From Pseudothioclava arenosa (lineage in GTDB: Bacteria > Pseudomonadota > Alphaproteobacteria > Rhodobacterales > Rhodobacteraceae): 64,000 bases of DNA. The notes under the pieces were generated by a model that did not search any database, was not told where the DNA came from, and was given only the letters and a program-made list of their open reading frames with translations. The translations under genes were made by a program, and so were the position numbers. This document shows positions 1 to 7,272 of the stretch, one piece after another. The stretch spans positions 248,001 through 312,000 of the forward strand of contig NZ_NTJD01000001.1 of assembly GCF_002358085.1 (NCBI RefSeq), read 5' to 3'. How positions within the stretch are numbered: position 1 is the stretch's first letter; every line of letters starts with the position of its first letter.

Positions 1-41
1 AGATGATGGTCAGCCGCGTCGTCTGATCGCGGAATGCCAGA

Positions 42-72
42 CAGAAAAGGGCCCGGTGCAATGCGCCGGGCC
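42..72 (-). terminator. Rho-independent terminator of the YiiX-like lipoprotein gene
   Basis: Inverted repeat GGCCCGG (50-56) / CCGGGCC (66-72), extendable inward through a G-U pair. Read on the minus strand it follows the stop codon at 77 and is followed by TTTTCTGT, so it terminates the minus-strand gene. On the plus strand the stem is followed only by TTGTT. Confidence 0.75.
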
Positions 73-76
73 TTGT

Positions 77-970
77 TCATTCCAGCGTGCGGCGCTGGCC
101 GGGAATGGGTTGCACCGCCGCCTCACGCCACCAGCCCTTGAGCTCGGACATTGCCCCGCTCCGCCCGGTCTCGGACCAGCCTTTCTCGGTGCCGGTGAAA
201 TGCGTGACCAGTTTCAACTCGGATTTGTCGGCAAGTACCAGCGCCACAAGGTCATCGGGCAGCATCAGCGTGTAATCGTAAAGCCGCCGGTCGGGCAGAT
301 CGACGCCGGGCAGGCCGATCTGGGCCAGCTCGGTGCAATAGAGCTTTGTCGGATCGGTGCCATCGAAGGTGAAGTCATATTCGCGCCCGAGCGTGGCAAA
401 TGCGGCCCGCGCGTCGCACCGATCCGTGCCGCAGCCCGTCTTGAGGCGCAGGATGCTGAGCGCATCGGTGGCGAGTGCGTGGTTTGCGTCCGACAGATGC
501 ACGCCGTTCGTATCCGCCTCAATGAAATACATGCCGTTCCGGATCGCCGTGTGATGCGGCACCACGGCCGGGTCATCCCAGAGACCGGCCCGCTTCAGGT
601 CGTCTTCGGAGCCCAGATACAGCACCACATGACCGAAGAGCCCCGGCAAGGTTTTCCCCGAAAGCCGGTTCTTGGAACTCAGAGCCAGCAGGTCCATCGG
701 CTCCAGCTGCGCGAGAATCGCCTCGCGCGCGGCGGGGGGCTCAAGGTGACCCTCGCGGAAGACGACATTGCCGAACACCGGCCCCAGAACCGGCATCAGC
801 GGATCGGCGATCTGCATCACCGGCGGCGGGTAGAACTCGGCATTATCACAACAATTCGCGAGCTCGGTCCCCGACAAGGCACGCGCTGCCTCCCCCGGAT
901 CCGGAGGGGCGCAGCCGGTCAGGGACAGCCCCGCGGCACAGAGAAGCGCTGCCATAACGTGATGAGACAT
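77..970 (-). CDS. YiiX/YebB-like permuted papain-fold lipoprotein
   Basis: Predicted 297-residue lipoprotein. A short hydrophobic leader ends in a lipobox (LTG-C, Cys20), so it should be exported and lipidated. The body resembles the YiiX/YebB-like NlpC/P60 superfamily: a His in the GHVVLYLG block (His114) and a Cys in the YCTELA block (Cys212), the permuted order of the catalytic pair. Likely an amidase or hydrolase acting on cell-envelope or lipid amide bonds, but the substrate cannot be told. Single-gene unit with its own terminator. The family call rests on motif recognition. Confidence 0.65.
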   Translation of the reverse strand: MSHHVMAALLCAAGLSLTGCAPPDPGEAARALSGTELANCCDNAEFYPPPVMQIADPLMPVLGPVFGNVVFREGHLEPPAAREAILAQLEPMDLLALSSKNRLSGKTLPGLFGHVVLYLGSEDDLKRAGLWDDPAVVPHHTAIRNGMYFIEADTNGVHLSDANHALATDALSILRLKTGCGTDRCDARAAFATLGREYDFTFDGTDPTKLYCTELAQIGLPGVDLPDRRLYDYTLMLPDDLVALVLADKSELKLVTHFTGTEKGWSETGRSGAMSELKGWWREAAVQPIPGQRRTLE

Positions 971-1159
971 CGTGAAAACCTGAATTCAGACGCCCATTTT
1001 CGCATTCCGATGCATGCGGGGCAATGGGGGCACACCAAAACGTCAACAAATGCTGCATTGCAGCATCGTCATGGCGACCATGCAAAATTGACCCTCGCGT
1101 AACGGTGGTCGTCGCCCTATATGCCCCCACAGGGAGGAACACCGTAATGGAGCGTTCCA

Positions 1160-1321
1160 ATGGTTGCAGACGTGATCGAGTCCCGTCAGATTGAAAAACT
1201 CCGCAATCTGATCGAAAGCCAATCCTACTACGAGCCGGAATACCCGTGGCGCAAGCCGCGCAAACCGGCATCGAGCCTGGATGCTGTCGAACTGATGTAT
1301 GCGTACTACGGCACCCGCTGA
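1160..1321 (+). CDS. Small 53-residue protein upstream of the DUF1989 gene
   Basis: ATG start preceded by GGAG at 1149-1152, 7 bases upstream. The product is 53 residues, acidic and aromatic-rich, with a Tyr/Pro/Trp-rich middle (YYEPEYPWRKP) and a DAVELMYAYYG tail; no signal peptide or membrane segment. I do not recognise a family. A 15-codon ORF (1147-1194) with the stronger AGGGAGGAA site overlaps its start in another frame, so initiation here may be coupled or competitive. The stop codon lies 17 bases before a strong hairpin that covers part of the next gene's ribosome site, so it may be a functional small protein, a leader peptide, or both. Confidence 0.55.
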   Translation: MVADVIESRQIEKLRNLIESQSYYEPEYPWRKPRKPASSLDAVELMYAYYGTR

Positions 1322-1338
1322 TCCAAATCGCACTGGCG

Positions 1339-1372
1339 CCTGCGCCCCGGTCACGACAGACTGGGGCGCAGG
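1339..1372 (+). promoter_or_regulatory. Hairpin overlapping the Shine-Dalgarno of the DUF1989 gene
   Basis: Perfect 10-bp inverted repeat CCTGCGCCCC (1339-1348) / GGGGCGCAGG (1363-1372) with a 14-base loop. The right arm includes the first three bases of the AGGAGG ribosome site at 1370-1375 for the ATG at 1382. There is no U-tract, so a simple terminator is unlikely. Control of translation is inference. Confidence 0.5.
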
Positions 1373-1381
1373 AGGCCTCGC

Positions 1382-2242
1382 ATGAAACCTACGATCCCAG
1401 AATTTTCTCCTCCGGCCGATGCCGCCGCGCGCCGTGCGATCCGCCCGGTGATCTGCTATCCGCCCGAGACCCTGCCGGTCCCCGATCTGGCCAGCTATCG
1501 CGCCGCGCGCGAGGGCTGGGTCAAGACCGCCGAGGTCATCGTGCCCGCCCGCGCCGCTGCCAGTTTCGAGGTGCCTGCGGGCCATTTCTTTCGGATCACC
1601 AGCATCGAGGGCCCGCAGGTCGGTGACCTCAACCTGTTCTCGGCTGACCTGTCCGAGCGGTTTTATTCCGGCAAGACCCGCGCGCTGCACGGCACGCATC
1701 TGAGCACGGGCGACCGGCTCTGGTCCTCCTTCCCGAGCCTGCGACCGATGGCGACGATCACGGCGGACACGCTGGACTGGTATGGCTTCGATGGCGATGG
1801 CGGATCGGTCCATGATGTGATCGGCACGCGCTGTGACCCCTACACCCATTGCCTGCTGTCGGATGGCGGGCAGTATCACCACTGCTGCCATTCGAACCTG
1901 ACGCGCGCGCTGGCCGCGGCTCGCGGGCTTGACCTGCCTGCTGCCGAAGCCCTCGTCCATGATGTGCTCAACGTCTTCATGTGCACGGGGTTCACCCGCG
2001 ATACTGGCCAGTATTTCATGAAGGCGAGCCCGGTGCGCCCCGGCGATTGCCTCGAATTCTTCGCCGAGATGGACCTCTTGGGCGTGCTCTCGGCGTGCCC
2101 CGGCGGCGATTGCGGCTCCGAGCACAGCTCGGATATGGCGCGCTGTTTTCCGCTGCTGGTAGAGACCTTCCGTCCGAGCGCGCCCCCGGCGGGCTGGGCG
2201 TCTCCGCCCGCGAATGGCTATGACCGGAGCCACGGCGGCTAG
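1382..2242 (+). CDS. DUF1989 / urea carboxylase-associated family protein
   Basis: 286-residue cytosolic protein matching the DUF1989 (urea amidolyase-associated) family: a central block with VPAGHFFRI, GDLNLFSADL and a His/Cys-rich stretch (TRCDPYTHCLL, QYHHCCHSNL), then a C-terminal CPGGDCGSEHSSD motif. Members accompany urea carboxylase or guanidine-degrading genes in other bacteria, but no urea genes are in view, so the substrate is open. The conserved Cys/His residues suggest metal binding. AGGAGG lies 6 bases before the ATG and is partly inside the preceding hairpin. Likely co-transcribed with the 53-codon gene upstream. Confidence 0.75.
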   Translation: MKPTIPEFSPPADAAARRAIRPVICYPPETLPVPDLASYRAAREGWVKTAEVIVPARAAASFEVPAGHFFRITSIEGPQVGDLNLFSADLSERFYSGKTRALHGTHLSTGDRLWSSFPSLRPMATITADTLDWYGFDGDGGSVHDVIGTRCDPYTHCLLSDGGQYHHCCHSNLTRALAAARGLDLPAAEALVHDVLNVFMCTGFTRDTGQYFMKASPVRPGDCLEFFAEMDLLGVLSACPGGDCGSEHSSDMARCFPLLVETFRPSAPPAGWASPPANGYDRSHGG

Positions 2243-2243
2243 G

Positions 2244-2370
2244 GCGCAGGGGGCGCGGCCCCCTCTGCCTTCGGCATTCACCCCCGGGATATTTGCGGCA
2301 AAATGAAAGCCCTTTCATCGAGCGGAAAATACTCCGGGGGTGAGGGCGTAGCCCGAGGGGGCAGGGCCCC
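2244..2370. repeat. Dispersed intergenic element, palindromic double copy
   Basis: Between the convergent DUF1989 and ArsR genes lie two copies of the window's recurrent element, head to head: a plus copy at 2281-2309 (CCCCCGGGATATTTGC, then ATGAAAG) and an inverted copy at 2312-2340. A GC hairpin, AGGGGGC/GCCCCCT, sits at 2248-2264. The arrangement can fold on either strand and may terminate both genes. Confidence 0.7.
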
Positions 2371-2718
2371 CTAGTCTTCGGGCGGCAGCGAAAGCTCGGT
2401 TTCGAGGAAGCGCTCGAAGGCGTCGAGGTCGAGCGGCTCGAACTGGCCAAACCCCTGAATCCAGGTGGTGGCGTCGCGCAATGCGTGGGGTTCGAGCTTG
2501 CACCATTTCACCCGGCCGTGTTTCTCCTGCGAGATCAACCCGGCATCGGCGAGGATCGAGAGGTGTTTGGAGATCGCGGCGAGCGACATCTCAAAGGGCT
2601 CGGCGACATCGGTGACGGCCATGTCGTCTTCAAGCAGCATGGTCAGGATCGCGCGCCGGGTCGGGTCGGCAAGCGCGGCAAAGATAGCATCGAGCTGGGC
2701 GGCGTGGCGAGGGCTCAT
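2371..2718 (-). CDS. ArsR/SmtB-family transcriptional regulator
   Basis: 115-residue winged-helix regulator. The N-terminal ALADPTRRAILTML block and the recognition helix MSLAAISKHLSILADAGLI are typical of the ArsR family, followed by a beta-wing (KHGRVKWCKLEP). No metal-binding CxC pair is seen, so it more resembles the non-metal ArsR proteins often paired with SRPBCC-domain genes, although no such gene is adjacent. A longer reading frame exists upstream, but this ATG starts just before the conserved fold and leaves a normal promoter with a palindrome at 2750-2765. Confidence 0.8.
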   Translation of the reverse strand: MSPRHAAQLDAIFAALADPTRRAILTMLLEDDMAVTDVAEPFEMSLAAISKHLSILADAGLISQEKHGRVKWCKLEPHALRDATTWIQGFGQFEPLDLDAFERFLETELSLPPED

Positions 2719-2749
2719 GCGACCTTGATGGCGGGCGCGGTGAAAAACG

Positions 2750-2765
2750 TCAACCAATCGGTTGA
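2750..2765 (-). promoter_or_regulatory. Palindromic operator upstream of the arsR-type gene
   Basis: Perfect inverted repeat TCAACC-AATC-GGTTGA, 31 bases upstream of the ArsR-type gene's ATG. Its size and symmetry fit an ArsR dimer site, so negative autoregulation is likely (inference). Confidence 0.5.
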
Positions 2766-2888
2766 ATAAGCGGTTTGGCCCGAAATCTGCCCTTGCGGCG
2801 GCGTGGGGCGCGATCTGTTGCTGTGACGGTTTGCTGAAATCTTGTTTTATCAAAGGGTTATGTTGTTCTTGCGTTGCCGCTAACGCTG

Positions 2889-2917
2889 TTGACTCACGCC
2901 TGCGTGACAACTAAACC
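2889..2917 (+). promoter_or_regulatory. Candidate promoter of the atpIBEF'F operon with internal palindrome
   Basis: TTGACT at 2889-2894 matches a -35 box. After a 17-base spacer, TAAACC (2912-2917) is a modest -10 box. The spacer holds a perfect palindrome TCACGC-CT-GCGTGA (2894-2907), flanked by GTTG and CAAC. The position fits an operator, but the regulator is unknown. Confidence 0.4.
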
Positions 2918-2945
2918 GGGGCCAAGTTTCAGGCGGGGGCCAATC

Positions 2946-3284
2946 ATGTCCGATGTGCCGTCCGAAGAGCCCGATCCCGAGCGCCTTGCCGCGCTTGAGA
3001 AGAAGCTCGACGAGGTCAAGCGGGCGCGAGCGCCCAAGCCGCGCGCCGATCAGCAGCTGTCTCAGGCGAACATGGCCTGGCGGATGGTGATCGAGATGGT
3101 TTCGGGGCTGGGGATCGGCTTCGGCATCGGATACGGGCTGGATGCTCTTTTGGGCACGCAGCCGTGGTTGATGGTGCTGTTCACGCTCCTGGGCCTGGCG
3201 GCGGGGATCAAGGTGATGATCCGCTCCGCGCAAGAGATGCAAAAGGAAGCGGCTGCCAAGGCAGCTGATGTAGAGGGAAGATAG
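2946..3284 (+). CDS. atpI: ATP synthase assembly/accessory protein AtpI
   Basis: 112-residue protein with a charged N-terminal part (coiled-coil-like [19 protein letters not shown]) followed by two membrane segments around residues 45-90 with the Gly-rich [14 protein letters not shown] motif of the AtpI/AtpZ family. The family assists assembly of the F0 c-ring and has been linked to magnesium transport. It leads the operon, ending 2 bases before atpB. ATG at 2946 was chosen over an upstream in-frame start because it follows CAGGCGGGGGCC and begins the typical acidic N-terminus. Confidence 0.88.
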   Translation: MSDVPSEEPDPERLAALEKKLDEVKRARAPKPRADQQLSQANMAWRMVIEMVSGLGIGFGIGYGLDALLGTQPWLMVLFTLLGLAAGIKVMIRSAQEMQKEAAAKAADVEGR

Positions 3285-3286
3285 AC

Positions 3287-4054
3287 GTGTCGGAAGCTCA
3301 GGGCGAAGGTCTCGTGTTCCACCCGATGGATCAGTTCATCGTGAAGCCGCTCTTCGGTGACGGCGCCGTCCACTGGTACACGCCCACCAACGCGGCGCTG
3401 TGGATGGCGGTCTCGGTGGTGGCGATCATCCTGCTGCTGGTGATCGGTACGCGCGGCCGCGCGGTCGTTCCGAGCCGTATCCAGTCGGTTGCCGAGCTGG
3501 CCTATGGCTTCATCCACAAGATGGTTGAGGATGTCGCCGGCAAGGACGGGCTGAAGTTCTTCCCCTATATCTTCACGCTGTTCCTCTTCATCGTGTTCTC
3601 GAACTTCCTCGGCCTGCTGCCGAAAGCCTTCACGCCGACCTCGCATATCGCGGTGACCGCGGTGCTCGCGATGCTGGTCTTCGTGACCGTGACCGTGGTG
3701 GGCTTCGTCAAGAACGGCGCCGGTTTCCTGAGCCTGTTCTGGGTTTCGTCAGCGCCGCTGCCGCTGCGCCCGGTGCTCGCGCTGATCGAAGTGATCTCGT
3801 ACTTCGTGCGCCCGGTCAGCCACTCCATTCGTCTTGCGGGCAACATGATGGCCGGCCACGCCGTTATCAAAGTGTTCGCCGCCTTCGCGCCGCTGATCCT
3901 GATGTCGGGCATCGGCATCGCGGTGACCCCGCTTTCGATCCTGGCGATCACGGCCATGTATGGCCTCGAGATGCTGGTGGCCTTCATCCAGGCCTATGTG
4001 TTCACGATCCTGACCTGCGTCTATCTGAAAGACGCGCTGCATCCGCATCACTAA
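3287..4054 (+). CDS. atpB: F0 ATP synthase subunit a
   Basis: 255-residue integral membrane protein forming the proton half-channels of F0. Several hydrophobic helices are visible, and the penultimate helices contain the essential Arg in [13 protein letters not shown] plus the conserved [23 protein letters not shown] helix (family knowledge). Starts with GTG at 3287, preceded by GAGGGA and 2 bases after the atpI stop. Length is normal for an alphaproteobacterial subunit a. Confidence 0.95.
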   Translation: MSEAQGEGLVFHPMDQFIVKPLFGDGAVHWYTPTNAALWMAVSVVAIILLLVIGTRGRAVVPSRIQSVAELAYGFIHKMVEDVAGKDGLKFFPYIFTLFLFIVFSNFLGLLPKAFTPTSHIAVTAVLAMLVFVTVTVVGFVKNGAGFLSLFWVSSAPLPLRPVLALIEVISYFVRPVSHSIRLAGNMMAGHAVIKVFAAFAPLILMSGIGIAVTPLSILAITAMYGLEMLVAFIQAYVFTILTCVYLKDALHPHH

Positions 4055-4109
4055 GGTCCGGGTCCCCTAAACCAATTCTGCCAATTCCAACCTCAAGGAG
4101 TATACGAAC

Positions 4110-4346
4110 ATGGAAGGCGATATCGTTCAAATGGGTGCTTACATCGGCGCTGGCCTGGCCTGCATGGGCATGGGTGGGGCTGCTGTCGGTGTGGGTAACG
4201 TTGCCGGCAACTTCCTGTCGGGCGCCCTGCGCAACCCGTCGGCCGCTGCTGGCCAGACCGCCACGCTGTTCATCGGCATCGCGTTCGCGGAAGCCCTGGG
4301 GATCTTCTCGTTCCTCGTCGCGCTTCTGCTCATGTTCGCCGTCTGA
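4110..4346 (+). CDS. atpE: F0 ATP synthase subunit c
   Basis: 78-residue proteolipid: two hydrophobic helices joined by a polar RNP loop (residues 41-43), with the proton-carrying carboxylate Glu61 in the second helix (AFAEALGIF). It forms the rotating c-ring. A clear AAGGAG site lies upstream. A strong hairpin without a U-tract follows at 4370-4392, a typical place to raise the yield of this high-copy subunit relative to its neighbours (inference). Confidence 0.96.
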   Translation: MEGDIVQMGAYIGAGLACMGMGGAAVGVGNVAGNFLSGALRNPSAAAGQTATLFIGIAFAEALGIFSFLVALLLMFAV

Positions 4347-4369
4347 TCCCTTTTCGCATCCTTGCGGTC

Positions 4370-4392
4370 GGATGGGCCTGATGGGCCCATCC
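4370..4392 (+). promoter_or_regulatory. Intercistronic hairpin after atpE
   Basis: Perfect 9-bp stem GGATGGGCC (4370-4378) / GGCCCATCC (4384-4392) with a 5-base loop, between atpE and atpF'. It is followed by GGTAATTG rather than T-residues, so it looks like a stability or processing element and not a terminator. Confidence 0.55.
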
Positions 4393-4420
4393 GGTAATTG
4401 AAGGGTCCAGGGGGACGACC

Positions 4421-4993
4421 ATGGCTAACGAACACGAAGCGGCCAACATGGCGCATGACGCGGGTGCCGCCGCAGCGGAAGCTGCCGGTCACGCCGCCGA
4501 GTCCGCCGGCATGCCGCAACTCGACTTTTCGACCTTCGGGAACCAGATCTTCTGGCTCGTCGTTACGCTGGTCGTGATCTACTGGGTGCTCTCGCGCATC
4601 GCTCTGCCGCGCATCGCTTCGGTGCTGGCGGATCGTCAGGGCGCGATCTCCGGGGATCTGGCCGCTGCCGAAGAGCTGAAAGCCAAGGCCAAGGACGCCG
4701 AGGCCGCCTATGACAAGGCGCTCGCGGATGCCCGCGCCGAGGCCCAGAAGATCGCCGGCGAAGCCCGTGCCGAGATTCAGGCCGAGCTCGACGCGGCCAC
4801 CGCCAAGGCGGATGCCGAGATTTCGGCGCGTGCCGCCGAGTCGGAAGCCCGGATCGGTGAAATCCGTGCCGGTGCCGTTGAAGCGGCCGAGGTCGTGGCG
4901 AAAGACGCCGCTGCCGAGATCGTTGCGGCGCTGGGTGGCAAGGCAGACGCGAAAGCTCTGGCTGCCGCGGTCAGCGAACGGCTGAAAGGGTAA
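4421..4993 (+). CDS. atpF': F0 ATP synthase subunit b'
   Basis: 190-residue peripheral-stalk subunit. An Ala-rich N-terminus is followed by one membrane helix (about residues 41-60, [18 protein letters not shown]) and a long charged coiled coil (about 65-190). The divergent, longer N-terminus and upstream position mark it as the b' paralogue used by photosynthetic and alphaproteobacterial ATP synthases, pairing with the b subunit encoded next. It ends 1 base before atpF. Confidence 0.93.
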   Translation: MANEHEAANMAHDAGAAAAEAAGHAAESAGMPQLDFSTFGNQIFWLVVTLVVIYWVLSRIALPRIASVLADRQGAISGDLAAAEELKAKAKDAEAAYDKALADARAEAQKIAGEARAEIQAELDAATAKADAEISARAAESEARIGEIRAGAVEAAEVVAKDAAAEIVAALGGKADAKALAAAVSERLKG

Positions 4994-4994
4994 G

Positions 4995-5552
4995 ATGATG
5001 AAGAAACTTTCGCTCCTTCTCATTCTCGCCGCTCAGCCTGCTCTGGCTGCGTCGGGTCCGTTCTTCTCGCTGCGCAACACCGACTTCGTGGTGACGATCG
5101 CGTTCCTGCTGTTCGTCGGCGTCCTGCTTTGGGCGAAGGTGCCGGGCATGCTCGGCAAGCTGCTCGACAAGCGTGCCGAAGGCATCAAGGCCGACCTTGA
5201 GGAGGCCCGCAAGCTGCGCGAAGAGGCTCAGGCGATCCTCGCCACCTACGAGCGCAAGAGCCGTGAAGTGCAAGGCCAGGCCGACGAGATCGTCGCCGCC
5301 GCCAAGCGCGACTCGCGTGCTGCCGCGGACCAGGCCAAGATTGACCTGCAGGCTTCGATCGTACGCCGCCTGAAAGCGGCCGAAGACCAGATCGCCTCGG
5401 CGGAATCCGCTGCGGTGAAAGAGGTCAAGGACCGTGCGGTGACCGTGGCTGTCGCAGCTGCCGGCGAAGTTCTCGCCAAGCAGATGACGGCCAAGGACCA
5501 GGCTGGCATGATCGACGCCGCCATCGCCGAAGTCGAACAGCGCCTGCACTGA
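4995..5552 (+). CDS. atpF: F0 ATP synthase subunit b
   Basis: 185-residue peripheral-stalk subunit. The N-terminal stretch looks like a cleavable or anchoring hydrophobic leader (residues 4-19, ending ALA-A), then a membrane helix around 30-48 and a long charged coiled coil ([20 protein letters not shown]). It forms a heterodimer with b' that links F0 to F1. Last gene of the F0 operon; F1 genes are not in the window. A strong bidirectional terminator follows. Confidence 0.94.
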   Translation: MMKKLSLLLILAAQPALAASGPFFSLRNTDFVVTIAFLLFVGVLLWAKVPGMLGKLLDKRAEGIKADLEEARKLREEAQAILATYERKSREVQGQADEIVAAAKRDSRAAADQAKIDLQASIVRRLKAAEDQIASAESAAVKEVKDRAVTVAVAAAGEVLAKQMTAKDQAGMIDAAIAEVEQRLH

Positions 5553-5573
5553 GCAATCGCTGATCTGAAATCG

Positions 5574-5604
5574 AAGAACCCGGCCCTTGGGCCGGGTTCT
5601 TTCA
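5574..5604. terminator. Bidirectional terminator between atpF and the FCD regulator gene
   Basis: AACCCGGCCC (5577-5586) / GGGCCGGGTT (5589-5598), a 10-bp repeat extendable by AG/CT, with CTTTC after it on the plus strand and a similar U-containing tail on the minus strand. It sits between two converging genes. Confidence 0.8.
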
Positions 5605-5613
5605 TGTCCGGGG

Positions 5614-6384
5614 TTATTTCGCGCCCTGCTTGGCCGAAAGTCGCAGCAGCGCGGTGGCCTCGTTGCGCTCGGCCTTGCGCTGCTCGCTCAGCGCCATGTC
5701 GACGAAATCCATATGCGCCGCCACCGCCGCCCGCGCGGCCGTGCCGTCGCGGGCCTGGATCGCCACGTTGATCGCGCGGTGCTGTTCGAGCAGGGAATCG
5801 CGGGTCGATTTGTTGCGGAACATCACCGAGCGATTGTAGAACACGCCCTCGCTCAGCAGGTCGAACATCGCGCGCATCATGTGCAGCATGATGACGTTGT
5901 GGCTCGCTTCGATGATCGCCATGTGGAACTGCGCGTCCAGCGCCGCCTCGTCGGCCGGGTTCCGTTTGACATGGGCGGCTTCCATCTTGCGAAAGATTGT
6001 GTCGATCACCTTCAGGTCGGTGGCCGAGCCCAGATGCGCGGCGCGTTCCGCGGCAAGCCCTTCAAGGTCGCGCCGGAACGAAAGGTAGTCGAATACCGCC
6101 TGATCGTTGGTGGCGAAAAGCTGGATCAGCGCCGGGGAAAAGGCCGAGCCCAACACATCGGCCACATAGATCCCGGCGCCCGCGCGCGTGGTCAACAGCC
6201 CCGCTTCCTGCAGCTGCGCCACCGCCTCGCGCAGGCTCGGCCGCGAGACGCCCAGCCGTTCGGACAGTTCACGCTCGGACGGCAGTCTTTCGCCCGGCCG
6301 CAGAATTCCTTGCAGAATCAATCCCTCGATCTGCCGGACGACAGCAGAGGCGAGCTTTTCCGACTCGATCTTCTGAAACGGCAT
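5614..6384 (-). CDS. GntR-family (FadR/FCD) transcriptional regulator
   Basis: 256-residue regulator. The N-terminal winged helix (about 10-75) has the GntR signature GERLPSERELSERLGVSRPSLREA; the C-terminal FCD domain carries the metal/ligand-site residues Asp150, His154, His202 and His224. Such proteins sense small carboxylic acids (lactate, glycolate, pyruvate). Its own promoter contains TGGTCA-N7-TGACC at 6398-6415, nearly matching a motif in front of glcD at 26.5 kb, so a GlcC-like role is possible (inference). Ribosome site AAGGGAG precedes the ATG. Confidence 0.88.
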   Translation of the reverse strand: MPFQKIESEKLASAVVRQIEGLILQGILRPGERLPSERELSERLGVSRPSLREAVAQLQEAGLLTTRAGAGIYVADVLGSAFSPALIQLFATNDQAVFDYLSFRRDLEGLAAERAAHLGSATDLKVIDTIFRKMEAAHVKRNPADEAALDAQFHMAIIEASHNVIMLHMMRAMFDLLSEGVFYNRSVMFRNKSTRDSLLEQHRAINVAIQARDGTAARAAVAAHMDFVDMALSEQRKAERNEATALLRLSAKQGAK

Positions 6385-6397
6385 TCCCTTCTCCCTT

Positions 6398-6415
6398 TGG
6401 TCAAGGAATATGACC
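6398..6415 (-). promoter_or_regulatory. Candidate FCD-regulator operator (autoregulatory)
   Basis: TGGTCA-aggaata-TGACC, an inverted repeat with 7-base spacer, 13 bases upstream of the regulator's ATG. The TGGT/ACC half-sites match GntR-FadR type recognition, though the spacing is wider than the classic TGGT-N3-ACCA. Confidence 0.4.
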
Positions 6416-6435
6416 GCAAACCAATTGCTGCAAAT

Positions 6436-6469
6436 GAAAAAGGCCCCGCTGCAGTTGCGCGGAGCCTTT
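6436..6469 (-). terminator. Terminator of the OmpA-family lipoprotein gene
   Basis: AAAGGC-n-CCGC (6439-6449) / GCGG-n-GCCTTT (6459-6469). On the minus strand it ends GGCCTTTTTCATTTG, a normal stem plus U-tract, just after the stop codon at 6487. Confidence 0.75.
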
Positions 6470-6486
6470 GGAGTCGGGGGAGGGGA

Positions 6487-7164
6487 TCAGTTGATCGGGG
6501 TAATCACGAACTCGACGCGGCGGTTCTGGGCGCGGCCTTCCGCGCTCAGGTTCGACGCGATCGGCTCGTCCTCGCCGCGGCCATAGGAGATGACGCGGTT
6601 GCGCGCCACGCCGCCCGAGATCAGCACATAAGCGACCGAGTCGGCGCGCTCCTCGGAGAGGCGCTGGTTATACGAGGCCTCGCCGGTGTTGTCGGTATGG
6701 CCGATGACCTCGACGCGGGTGTCGGGGTAGCGGTTGAGGCTGCCGGCAAGCACCATCAGATCATCGCGCAGGTCGGGGCGCAGTTGCGCGCTGTCGACGG
6801 CGAACAGCACGTCTTGCGGCATCGTCACGATCAGCTCGTTGCCGGTGTTGACGATGCGCACGCCCTGCGTGTCGAGATCGCGGCGCAGTTCCGCCGCCTG
6901 CTTGTCGAGCTGCGCGCCAGCGGCGGCGCCCAGCAGCCCGCCGATCGCGGCGCCGGCGAGACCTTTCTCAAGCTTCTTGTCATCGGCGGTGGTCGCGCCG
7001 ATCAGGCCACCGATCAGAGCACCGGCCACAACGCCCTGATTGCGCTTGGCGTTGGGGTTCGGCGTGCCGTCGGCGTAGCTTTCCTGCAGCGAGGTATTCG
7101 AGACGCAGCCCGCCAGCGCCAGCGCGGCGGCCGTCAGAATGACAACGGGTTTCATCGGTTTCAT
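6487..7164 (-). CDS. OmpA-family peptidoglycan-associated lipoprotein (YiaD-like)
   Basis: 225 residues. A lipoprotein leader ends in LAG-C (Cys20); a Gly-rich zipper segment lies at about 44-85 (GVVAGALIGGLIGATT, GAAIGGLLGAAAG); and an OmpA C-terminal peptidoglycan-binding domain at about 108-222 carries GHTDNTG with Asp158 and Arg173, the residues that hold meso-diaminopimelate. It likely tethers the outer membrane to the cell wall. AAGG 9 bases upstream supports the first of two nearby ATGs. Single gene with its own terminator. Confidence 0.88.
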   Translation of the reverse strand: MKPMKPVVILTAAALALAGCVSNTSLQESYADGTPNPNAKRNQGVVAGALIGGLIGATTADDKKLEKGLAGAAIGGLLGAAAGAQLDKQAAELRRDLDTQGVRIVNTGNELIVTMPQDVLFAVDSAQLRPDLRDDLMVLAGSLNRYPDTRVEVIGHTDNTGEASYNQRLSEERADSVAYVLISGGVARNRVISYGRGEDEPIASNLSAEGRAQNRRVEFVITPIN

Positions 7165-7272
7165 ATGCTCATGCCTTGGTTTTGCGCCCGTTACGGGCTT
7201 TCCGGGGCCAAGATAAGCGGAAATCCCCGGTAAACACCACTGAACTTGCCGCGAGCGGCGGGAATTCGCCCG

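Noticed and set aside
1147-1194. 15-codon ORF as a separate gene
   Set aside because: It has a good ribosome site but no independent support; kept only as part of the leader observation.
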